Assembly: GCA_026390995.1 (NCBI GenBank)
Contig: JAPLEX010000012.1
Coordinates: forward strand, 1 to 64,000
Length of the DNA: 64,000 nt
Direction: 5' to 3'
DNA from: Flavobacterium sp.
GTDB taxonomy: Bacteria; Bacteroidota; Bacteroidia; Flavobacteriales; Flavobacteriaceae
A model generated the notes under the pieces. It was given only the letters and a program-made list of their open reading frames with translations. It was not told the origin of the DNA and did no database searches. How positions within the stretch are numbered: position 1 is the stretch's first letter; every line of letters begins with the position of its first letter. The translations under genes were made by a program, and so were the position numbers. Of the stretch, positions 39,356 to 48,111 are shown in pieces.

Positions 39356-41295
39356 TTAATCTTGATACGGAACAAACAATTTAAGGGTAGTTCCTATTCC
39401 TTTTTGCGATTCTAGTAAGACCGTTCCATTGCATAAGGCAGTGCGGCTGTAAATGTTTTGCAAACCTATTCCTTTTTTCTTTTTGTTTAACAAAAATCCT
39501 ACCCCATCGTCAAATATTTCCAATTTAATTCCGCCTTCTATGGCCAAAAAATTAATGATAATCGATTGAGCCCGCGCGTGTTTATTGGTGTTGTGGACCG
39601 CTTCTTGAACAATTCTATATAAGTGAATTTTAACCCCCCCGGTAAGTAGATCCCAATTTATATTGCTGTCAAATTCCAAGAAATTTCGAGTTTTAGTTGC
39701 TTCAAATTGATCCTCCATAAAGGCGCTAATCACCTTGACAAAACTCACCGATTTGGCAAATACTTCTTTGTTTAAATCGTGCGATATGTTACGAATTTCT
39801 TTCTCAACATCTTGAATACCGTCAATCAGGATTTTTGATTTTTGCACGTTTTCTGACGTGGGTTGATTGTGCAAAGAATCCAGGTTCATTCGGGTAGAAG
39901 CCAGCCGGTTGAGCACCCCATCATGCAGGTCTTTGGATATGCGTTCTTTTTCGTTGTTGCGCGCCGAATCAATTTTGTTTTGTTGAGCTAACAACAAGTT
40001 ATAAATTTCTTCGTTGGCTTTTTGTTGCACTTGCTGCAAGCGAAATTCTTTTTGCTTCAACAATTGTTTGCCTATTACAAATAGCAATAGAGCGATGATA
40101 AATATGGCCAAACAAACCCATACGACAATGAAATATTGCTCTTCGACTTCTTCTTTTTCTTTGGTTATTTCATCGGTTTCGAAGGCAATTTTGGCAAATT
40201 TATTGCGGGTTTGTCGCTCCATATTTTGCATGCTGTCCGACAAGGAAATATACTGGCTGCTGTATTTTAGGGCTTTTTCAGGATTAATTTTTATCAGTTT
40301 TTTCAAGCACTGGAAAAGTCTTTTACCGCGGTATAATAGTAAGAAAGGTAAAGGCGGTTGAAGTTTTTGCCCTGATCTATGTTAAATTGATTCCTTATAT
40401 TTTGAGCATATATTAATGAAACGTCTATTGAGTTTAGATTCCCTTGTTTCAATTTAGAAATACATTCGTTTTCAATTAATTTACAATATATATATGGATA
40501 AGATGTTTTTATGCCTTTCAAACAAATTCCTTTTTTATAATAATTTATTGCCTTTTTGAAGTTGCCAATCGAGTAATAATTATATCCAATATTATTATAA
40601 CATGTTGATAAATCTGAATTATCAAACTTATTTCTATTAGAAAATATGATTTTTTTTGCTTTAAAGTGATAAGAAAATGATTTTGAAAAATCATACAACT
40701 CATTTGAATTGACTCCTAAAAAAGAAAAAATTAAAAATTGATCTTCAATAAATTTATTTTGTTTTGCGATTTTGAGGGCTTCAATCAAGGAATTTTCACT
40801 TCCCAGATAATCATTTATAAAAAATTGAACCTGTGCTTTGTCTTGATATATTAAACATAATTGTTTATAATCATTTATTTTTTTAAATAACTTTTCGGCT
40901 TTTAAATAATAATAAAAAGCTGAATCATTATTGCTTTTGTTTTCAAAATAAATTCCATTATATCTTGTACAAAGACCTATTTGTCTAATGTCCTTAGAAA
41001 TTAATGCTCTTTGAAAAGCAACTTTATTTGATTTTTTGAAACCCTCTAATTCATTTAATACAATAAAATTATATGATAGCTTAATCAATCTATCTCTGTT
41101 AATTGAATCATTTTTTTGATCTAATAAAAGAGTATATAATTTTCGACTAATTAATATTCTTTTATTATAAGTGATACTTTTATTTGTTGCATTTTCTAAT
41201 AGAATATCTATTTTTTCTTGATCTACATCTCTTTTATTTTTGTTTACACATCCAAAAAATAAAATGAGTGTTATTCCTATCCAAATATACTTCAT
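39356..41295 (-). pseudogene. TPR lipoprotein-histidine kinase (HK1), apparently split by a small deletion and frameshift
   Basis: Two adjacent ORFs (40303-41295 TPR/lipoprotein; 39356-40306 TM + HisKA_3-type RISKDLHDGVLNRLASTRMNLDSL + HATPase) that align consecutively to the intact paralog at 42038-44071. Confidence 0.75.
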
Positions 41296-41375
41296 GGGTA
41301 ATGGCTTTACGTTGAGCTAAAGTAAAATTGCGATGTCGCAGTAAAATGCAGAAAATATGCAGTAAACGTTAAAAT

Positions 41376-42038
41376 TTATATTAATCCGCGGTTGGTTGCT
41401 TCTCGAATAATGTCTTCGTCAGTACCTTTTACAATATTAAAAAAGTCTTTGATTTGGGCTTTTCGTTTGTCAACTGCACTAAGTGATATGCCTAAATGCG
41501 ACGGGATGTTCTTGGTTTTAATCCCTTTAGAAAGCAGTGAGACAATGCGGCGATCTATGGAATCTAACGCATCGTTTTGAACGGCCACTTCCTTGATGGC
41601 ATTTCGAACGGTTTGGCTGTAATAAACCTCCCCTTGCCGAACTCTATCCACGGCCAAAATAAACTCCTCCGATTTAAAATCACTTTTAATCATCAGGCCA
41701 TCCGGATTTACTTTTTTGACGATATTATACAATATAAATGCTTCCAAATGAGAAGTGGAAATCAATATTTTTGTCTGTGGGAAATGTTTTTGAATTAAAA
41801 AAGCCAGGTCTTCTCCCGATTCGATTCGTTGGGGCGTATAGGCGGGCAATCCAATATCCAAAACAACGAGATCATATACTTTGTTTGATTGAAAAAGCTT
41901 TTCATACCCCGATTCACTGCTGTAGGCCACGTACACTTCTAGCTGATCTTCGGTGTATTTTTCTTTCAAAATACTTTTATACCCCTCAATTATTGTAGGG
42001 TGATCGTCAATAAATAAAATTTGTAAGGCCCTTTCCAT
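41376..42038 (-). CDS. Response regulator (REC + LuxR-like C-terminal domain), RR2
   Basis: ILFIDDHPTIIEGYKSIL; LVVLDIGLPAY; LLSKGIKTKNIPSHLGISLSAVDKRKAQIKDFF. Confidence 0.87.
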   Translation of the reverse strand: MERALQILFIDDHPTIIEGYKSILKEKYTEDQLEVYVAYSSESGYEKLFQSNKVYDLVVLDIGLPAYTPQRIESGEDLAFLIQKHFPQTKILISTSHLEAFILYNIVKKVNPDGLMIKSDFKSEEFILAVDRVRQGEVYYSQTVRNAIKEVAVQNDALDSIDRRIVSLLSKGIKTKNIPSHLGISLSAVDKRKAQIKDFFNIVKGTDEDIIREATNRGLI

Positions 42039-44071
42039 TAGTGATCCGCTTTTTGTTCAAATAATGGCAATTTGATTTGGATGGTTGTTCCTGATCCTTT
42101 TTGAGAACTCACATCAAGTTGTCCGTTACATTCGGTAGTTCTTGAAATCATGTTTTGTAATCCAATTCCTTTTTTCTTGGATTTCACATCAAACCCAATT
42201 CCGTTATCGGCTACGCTAAAATAAATCCAATCTTCTTTTAATTCAAACAAAATGTCGATTTTTGACGCATTGGCATATTTGTTACAGTTTTGCAACGACT
42301 CTTGCAGCATGCGATACAAATTGATTTTCATGGTATTGGCAATTTGATCCCATTTTATTTTCTCGTCTATAGTGCACGTTACAACGGGACTAAATGCGTT
42401 TTTTTGTTCTTCGACCAAATTGTTTACAATGGCCACAAAATTATTAATCAACACATATTTCTCTCGGTTCAAATCATGGGAGATTTCCCGAATATCCTGC
42501 TCAATATTTTTGAGTTCATTGAGGTAGTTAAATCGATTGGCAATCGCTTCTTCGTCGGTAAAACGGTTTAAACTATCCAGATTTAACCGGGCGCCAAACA
42601 ACCTGCCCAACACCCCGTCATGCAACTCTTGTGCAATTCGTTTTTTCTCTTTTTCGCGGCTTTCTTCAATCGTGGCTTGCTGAGAAATCATCAAATTATA
42701 GATGTCCTCATTGGCTTTTTGTTGTTGTTGTTTTAATACCAATTCGCGATTTTTGGCTCGTTGTGTTCGAATCACAAACAACAACAAGCCTACAAACAAG
42801 GTGCCCACAAAAAAGTATAACAAGCTTCGATTTTGTTCGGCTAATTTGTCTTTTTCCAGTATTATTTCGTCGGTTTCAAACGCAATTCGCGCAAATTTAT
42901 CTTTTGATTTACGCTCTTCCAGTTGTATACTGTCGCTGATTTTGATGTACTCTTTGGAATATTTAGCTGAATTTATATGTTCAACTAGAGAAAGTTGTTT
43001 GAGAGATGTAAGTAAATCTTGAGGTATTTTAGTTTTTTTCGCAAGAAGAAGAGCTTCATTTGCTTGTTTTTGTGCTGCTAGAGTATCCATATTACTTAAA
43101 TAATACTCTGACAAATGCAACTTACTTAAAATTACTCTTGAGGTTAACTTTAAACTATCTCGTATTTGTAATGATTTGAAAAATAAATTAAGGCAGTTTG
43201 GATTATTTGATGTTTTGAATCTTGAATATGCGACATTATCTAATAGCGTTGCATATAGACTCGGCTTAAACTCTGGTGTTTTTTTATTTTGAAGGGCAAT
43301 TTCAAATTCAATAATTGCTTTATTATAATCCTCGTTATTTTGATAGCAGTTACCAATATTATTTCTTGATATTTCATTTAAGAAAAATTCTTTATTTAAT
43401 TCGTTTTTAATAGAAACATCTAAAGCTTTTCTGTGATACTCAATTGCTTTAATATAATTTTGTTTTCCAAAAGATGCTATGCCAAGATTAGTATATGAAT
43501 CGTACTGGCCTAAATAGTCATTAACAAGTCTAAAACTTTTAAGTGCTTTCGCAGCATAATATTCCGCGCCTAAAAAGTCATTAATATTTAATTGAATTGT
43601 AGATTTATTTAAATAAATACTTGGAAGAATTTTTGAGTTTAAATTATTATTTAATAGTCTTTCAGCTTTGGAATAAAAGTAAAAAGCACTATCTAAAATA
43701 TCATTGTTGTAACAACGTTCACCTGAATAAAAAAAACAAAGCGCAATAGTTGTAGTGTCTTTTGATTTAATTGAATTCTCAAGAAAGTAGTTATTAATGT
43801 CCTTTAAATTTTCCCAATCACTTTGCTCCAAATAAAATCTTTGCGCTTTTAGTAAATATGATTTATTCTTAAGAGAATAATTATTATTCTTTATTAGTTT
43901 AAAATATTTTTTGTAGTTATTGCTGACTCTATCATTAGTTAGAGTGTCGTTATCTATTTTGTTTTGTAAATTATCTATTATCTCTTTACTGACATTAGCT
44001 TTTTTTTCAGTCTGGTTTGTACAGCTAATTAAGAATGTAATTAAAGTAACTAATAAAACTTTCTTTTTCAA
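42038..44071 (-). CDS. TPR-containing lipoprotein sensor histidine kinase (HK2)
   Basis: Lipobox LISCTNQ; TPR-like helical pairs; TM LLYFFVGTLFVGLLLFVI; RIAQELHDGVLGRLFGARLNLDSL; NGIGFD...KGIGLQNM...GSGTTIQI. Confidence 0.88.
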   Translation of the reverse strand: MKKKVLLVTLITFLISCTNQTEKKANVSKEIIDNLQNKIDNDTLTNDRVSNNYKKYFKLIKNNNYSLKNKSYLLKAQRFYLEQSDWENLKDINNYFLENSIKSKDTTTIALCFFYSGERCYNNDILDSAFYFYSKAERLLNNNLNSKILPSIYLNKSTIQLNINDFLGAEYYAAKALKSFRLVNDYLGQYDSYTNLGIASFGKQNYIKAIEYHRKALDVSIKNELNKEFFLNEISRNNIGNCYQNNEDYNKAIIEFEIALQNKKTPEFKPSLYATLLDNVAYSRFKTSNNPNCLNLFFKSLQIRDSLKLTSRVILSKLHLSEYYLSNMDTLAAQKQANEALLLAKKTKIPQDLLTSLKQLSLVEHINSAKYSKEYIKISDSIQLEERKSKDKFARIAFETDEIILEKDKLAEQNRSLLYFFVGTLFVGLLLFVIRTQRAKNRELVLKQQQQKANEDIYNLMISQQATIEESREKEKKRIAQELHDGVLGRLFGARLNLDSLNRFTDEEAIANRFNYLNELKNIEQDIREISHDLNREKYVLINNFVAIVNNLVEEQKNAFSPVVTCTIDEKIKWDQIANTMKINLYRMLQESLQNCNKYANASKIDILFELKEDWIYFSVADNGIGFDVKSKKKGIGLQNMISRTTECNGQLDVSSQKGSGTTIQIKLPLFEQKADH

Positions 44072-44100
44072 TTAGTTTTTATTAAAGCGATTTAAAATAA

Positions 44101-44130
44101 ACAAAAAAAACCCGATAGATATCTATCGGG
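44101..44130 (-). terminator. Rho-independent terminator 3' of the repeat-peptide gene
   Basis: cccgatagatatctatcggg with T tract on the minus strand (plus strand acaaaaaaaa). Confidence 0.8.
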
Positions 44131-44159
44131 CAATATAAAAAAAATTTATTTTTTTATTA

Positions 44160-44435
44160 CTATAAATTACTTTCGATTTCAACAATTCTTCTGCTTCCGC
44201 GTGATTCTTGTCCACCTATGTCAGTAATTCTTCTGCTTCCGCGTGATTCTTGTCCACCTATTTCAGTAATTTCGGAGATTCTTCTACTTCCGCGTGATTC
44301 TTGTCCGCCTATTTCAGAAATGTCGGTGATTCTTCTACTTCCGCGTGATTCTTGTCCCCCAATCTCTGGACTGGTGAACGAGGTTAAGATCATCATCAAT
44401 GAAAACAATCCTAATGTTAATACTGTTTTTTTCAT
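44160..44435 (-). CDS. Small exported protein with four GGQESRGSRRI repeats
   Basis: 91 aa; signal peptide MKKTVLTLGLFSLMMILTSFTS; own terminator; four perfect 11-aa repeats. Confidence 0.8.
   Translation of the reverse strand: MKKTVLTLGLFSLMMILTSFTSPEIGGQESRGSRRITDISEIGGQESRGSRRISEITEIGGQESRGSRRITDIGGQESRGSRRIVEIESNL
44184..44360 (-). repeat. Four 33-nt in-frame repeats (44184-44216, 44226-44258, 44277-44309, 44328-44360)
   Basis: aattcttctgcttccgcgtgattcttgtccacc; copies 1 and 2 identical, copies 3 and 4 differ at about three positions, spaced 42/51/51 nt. Confidence 0.95.
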
Positions 44436-44608
44436 AATTTGAGACTTTTATTTTTGTGTGTTTTATTTCGTGTTTCATGTAAATCGTCAGTGATTCACGG
44501 TGTAAAACTAGATAGCATGTCTCTTGAAATCTACTGTTTTCGGGCGTTTATGGTAGATGGTGCCCGTTTGGTAGTGAATGATAGCCAAATCTGAGTAGAT
44601 GGCGTTTT

Positions 44609-45502
44609 TTAGATTTCTAAATAATTGCCATTGGTAATTGCGGCAATAATTCCGTCTATGTTTTCCTTATAGGACTTGGAAAACGGCAATTTGGTAGTGG
44701 TGTTTTTAATGTAGCATACCGAATTTCCGGTGTGAATGCGCGACACATAATCTACATTGACAATATAGCTGTTGTGTATGCGCACAAAAGGATTGGTAAG
44801 CACGCTCTCGAAGTGTTTGAGCGTTTTAAATGCGGTAATCATCTCTCCGGTATTCAAGTGAATGTCGGTAGAATTGTTGTCGGCTTGCAAATAACAAATG
44901 TCGCGGGCTTCTATAAAGCGGTAATCGCCGTAGGATTTCACGCAGATGATCAAGGGTTTTTCTTGGGCCAACGAAAGTCCAGGAATGGCTTCAATGATTT
45001 TGGCTGAGGCTGTATTTTGAGAATCCAATGACTCCGTTGCTGGAGGCGACGAAATAATCTCAGGTTCTACCACCTCTATCGCTGTGCGGGATGTTTTGGG
45101 TTGTGTAAAAAGCCGAGGATTATCAAACACAAACTTCTCGTACTTTAAAATTGTTTTTCTGAGCTCGTTTACATCTATGGGTTTTAGCAAATAATCTAAC
45201 ACCTCATACTTCATGGCTTCGTAGGCCAGGTTTTGAGTTTTGGTGATTACTATGATCTCTGGAACGATGCGCAAATACCGATGCAATTCGTTGATGAGTT
45301 GCAGCGACAAATTACTTTTTTTGTCTTCTGGAGCAATCTCTAAAAACACCAATTGAGGCGTGTGCTCTAAAATTACATTCACCGCTTCGGAATAATTGGT
45401 AGCCGAACCTAAAAAAACAAGCTGCTGAAAATGACTGGCGATAGCCATCACATTTTCAATACTTTCGGGCTGGTCGTCCACGATGATGAAAGTATGCTTC
45501 AT
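44609..45502 (-). CDS. LytTR-family regulator with atypical receiver domain
   Basis: REC-like FIIVDDQPESIENV...LVFLEIAPEDK...VITKT...LLKPI; LytTR YLQADNNSTDIHLNTGE...FVRIHNSYIVNVDYV. Confidence 0.88.
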   Translation of the reverse strand: MKHTFIIVDDQPESIENVMAIASHFQQLVFLGSATNYSEAVNVILEHTPQLVFLEIAPEDKKSNLSLQLINELHRYLRIVPEIIVITKTQNLAYEAMKYEVLDYLLKPIDVNELRKTILKYEKFVFDNPRLFTQPKTSRTAIEVVEPEIISSPPATESLDSQNTASAKIIEAIPGLSLAQEKPLIICVKSYGDYRFIEARDICYLQADNNSTDIHLNTGEMITAFKTLKHFESVLTNPFVRIHNSYIVNVDYVSRIHTGNSVCYIKNTTTKLPFSKSYKENIDGIIAAITNGNYLEI

Positions 45503-45649
45503 TTGCTTGTTGCCTAAGCTTTATCAACAAAACAGACCTAGGCAAGTGCTAAATTAGACCTTTAGCCAACGGGAAATGCGGGACTTATACACAAGAAATT
45601 CAATAATTATTAACAATTAAAGAGCAAAATTATAGTCTATTTATCATAA

Positions 45650-45682
45650 AAAATGGCTCCCTTTTCGGAGAGCCATCGCTTT
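45650..45682 (-). terminator. Rho-independent terminator for glyS
   Basis: atggctcccttttcggagagccat with A-rich flank (T tract on the minus strand). Confidence 0.65.
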
Positions 45683-45695
45683 ACTTTTTTTATAC

Positions 45696-47261
45696 TTATT
45701 TTGCTTTGAGTAACCAATTTTTCATGGAAACTTCATTTTCAATTATTCCTTTTAGTTCGGTGATGGCCACGCGGTCTTGCTTCATGCTGTCTCGGTGACG
45801 AATGGTAACCGTTTTGTCTTCTAAGGTTTGGTGGTCTACTGTTATGCAAAAGGGAGTCCCTAGTGCGTCCTGGCGTCTATAACGACGACCCACGGCATCT
45901 TTTTCGTCATAGGTTACAGGGAAGTTCCATTTGAGATCTTCAATGATTTCATGGGCCAATTCGGGCAAACCGTCTTTTTTTACCAAGGGCAAAACGGCCG
46001 CTTTGGTAGGCGCCAATACCGAAGGCAATTGCAACACCGTGCGGGTTGATCCATCTTCTAACACTTCTTCTTTTAAAGCAGTGGCAAAAACAGCCAAGAA
46101 CATGCGGTCTAAGCCAACGGAGGTTTCTACCACATACGGCGTGTAATTTTGGTTGAGTTCGGCATCAAAATACTGCATTTTCCGGCCTGAAAATTGTTCG
46201 TGTGCCTTTAAATCAAAATCGGTGCGGGAATGAATCCCTTCTAATTCTTTGAAGCCAAACGGAAAATTAAATTCAATATCGGCTGCGGCGTTGGCATAAT
46301 GGGCTAATTTTTCGTGGTCGTGAAAACGGTAATTTTCTTGACCCAAGCCCAAGGATAAGTGCCAATTTAATCGCGTGGTTTTCCAATATTCGTACCACTT
46401 CATCTCTTCGCCAGGACGCACAAAAAATTGCATTTCCATTTGCTCAAATTCGCGCATTCTAAAAATAAACTGACGCGCTACGATTTCATTTCTAAAGGCC
46501 TTTCCGGTTTGCGCAATACCAAATGGAATCTTCATTCGACCTGATTTTTGCACATTCAAAAAGTTGACAAAAATTCCCTGCGCTGTTTCAGGACGCAAGT
46601 ACAAGTCCATCGCGCTGTCGGCGGAAGCCCCCAATTTGGTGCCAAACATCAAATTAAACTGACGCACCTCGGTCCAATTGCGGGATCCGGTTTCGGGATC
46701 GGCTATTTCGAGCTCTTCGATGAGGGCTTTTACGTCTTCCAAATCTCCGTTGCCTAAGGATTGTCCCATGCGGGCTAGAATCTCTCTTTCCTTAGAAAGG
46801 TATTCCATCACGCGGGGATTGGTGGTTTTGTATTGTTCTTCGTCAAAGCTGACGCCAAAACGCTCGCGAGCTTTTTCGATTTCTTTCTTGGCTTTGAGAT
46901 TCAATTTTTCGGCGTAGTCTTCAATCAAGACGTCGGCGCGGTATCTTTTTTTAGAATCTTTGTTGTCAATCAACGGATCGTTAAACGCATCTACGTGACC
47001 CGAAGCTTTCCAAGTAGTGGGGTGCATAAAAATGGCGGCATCGATTCCCACCACATTTTCATTGAGCAACACCATACTGTCCCACATTTGCACCATGGCG
47101 CGCCACCAATATTCGCGGATGTTTTTCTTTAACTCTACTCCATTTTGTGCGTAATCGTATACTGCACTCAGTCCGTCATAAATTTCGCTCGACGGAAAAA
47201 TAAATCCGTATTCTTTTGCGTGCGAAACGACGTTTTTAAATAAATCTTCTTGTTTTGCCAT
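45696..47261 (-). CDS. glyS: Glycine--tRNA ligase (class II, alpha2 type)
   Basis: YGFIFPSSEIYDGLSAVYDYAQNGVELK; RPETAQGIFVNF; FRMREFEQMEMQFF; start taken at MAKQEDLF. Confidence 0.93.
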   Translation of the reverse strand: MAKQEDLFKNVVSHAKEYGFIFPSSEIYDGLSAVYDYAQNGVELKKNIREYWWRAMVQMWDSMVLLNENVVGIDAAIFMHPTTWKASGHVDAFNDPLIDNKDSKKRYRADVLIEDYAEKLNLKAKKEIEKARERFGVSFDEEQYKTTNPRVMEYLSKEREILARMGQSLGNGDLEDVKALIEELEIADPETGSRNWTEVRQFNLMFGTKLGASADSAMDLYLRPETAQGIFVNFLNVQKSGRMKIPFGIAQTGKAFRNEIVARQFIFRMREFEQMEMQFFVRPGEEMKWYEYWKTTRLNWHLSLGLGQENYRFHDHEKLAHYANAAADIEFNFPFGFKELEGIHSRTDFDLKAHEQFSGRKMQYFDAELNQNYTPYVVETSVGLDRMFLAVFATALKEEVLEDGSTRTVLQLPSVLAPTKAAVLPLVKKDGLPELAHEIIEDLKWNFPVTYDEKDAVGRRYRRQDALGTPFCITVDHQTLEDKTVTIRHRDSMKQDRVAITELKGIIENEVSMKNWLLKAK

Positions 47262-47355
47262 GCTGCAAAAATATAAAAAGGAATGAGATGGATTAAAATA
47301 AAAACACATCTAATTCGGGTTTTTTTATACTTTTAAGGTTCTAATTATACGCCTT

Positions 47356-48039
47356 ATGTTTGAATCGATTGTAAACCTGTTTTTTCCTAAAATTTGCGCG
47401 GGCTGTCACCGCCTCTTATTGCCACAAGAAGACCTTATTTGCGCCCTTTGTCGGCATCAACTGCCACAAACCCTTCACCACAAAATTCCCAACAACGAAG
47501 CCCTTCAAAAGTTTTACGGCAAAGTCCCCGTAGAATTTGCCTCGGCTTTTCTGTACTACCACAAAAAGGGAATTGTGCAAGAGCTTATACAGAATCTAAA
47601 ATACAAAAAGCAACCGCTGATAGGGCAGTGTTTAGGAGTGTGGTATGCTCACGAACTGCAAGAAACTATCAAATCGCAGGGTTTCGACTTAGTAATTCCG
47701 GTGCCCTTGCACGCCAAACGATTGCGAGAACGCGGTTACAACCAAGTGGCCGAATTTGGCAAGGCATTGGCCAGCACATTTGCCATTCCGTATGACGATC
47801 AGTTGTTGTACAGAAACACCTATTCCAAAACGCAAACCAAAAAAAACTTGTTGTCGCGTACCGCAATGATAAGCAACACAAGATTTGAGGTTCAGCCCCA
47901 AAACAAGCATGAAAACCTGCATTTTTTGTTGGTTGACGATGTACTCACCACCGGCTCCACACTCGAAGCCTGTGCCCTTGCTTTACTGAAAATTCCCGGC
48001 GCAAAAGTATCGGTGGTGTGCATGGCCATCTCGGCCTAA
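47356..48039 (+). CDS. ComF family protein (phosphoribosyltransferase-like)
   Basis: N-terminal CAGCHRLL...CALCRHQLP zinc-finger-like; PVPLHAKRLRERGYNQ; LLVDDVLTTGST. Confidence 0.9.
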   Translation: MFESIVNLFFPKICAGCHRLLLPQEDLICALCRHQLPQTLHHKIPNNEALQKFYGKVPVEFASAFLYYHKKGIVQELIQNLKYKKQPLIGQCLGVWYAHELQETIKSQGFDLVIPVPLHAKRLRERGYNQVAEFGKALASTFAIPYDDQLLYRNTYSKTQTKKNLLSRTAMISNTRFEVQPQNKHENLHFLLVDDVLTTGSTLEACALALLKIPGAKVSVVCMAISA

Positions 48040-48111
48040 TTATGGAAGATTTGGAGGAAATGTTTTCTTGGCAGCATTTAAAATCGTTATTTTGCGGAGC
48101 GATTTAATCCT

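Noticed and set aside
44184-44360. Regularly spaced 33-nt repeats resembling a mini CRISPR array
   Set aside because: The intervening sequences are only 9-18 nt, the repeats are in coding frame within an ORF with a signal peptide, and no cas genes are present.
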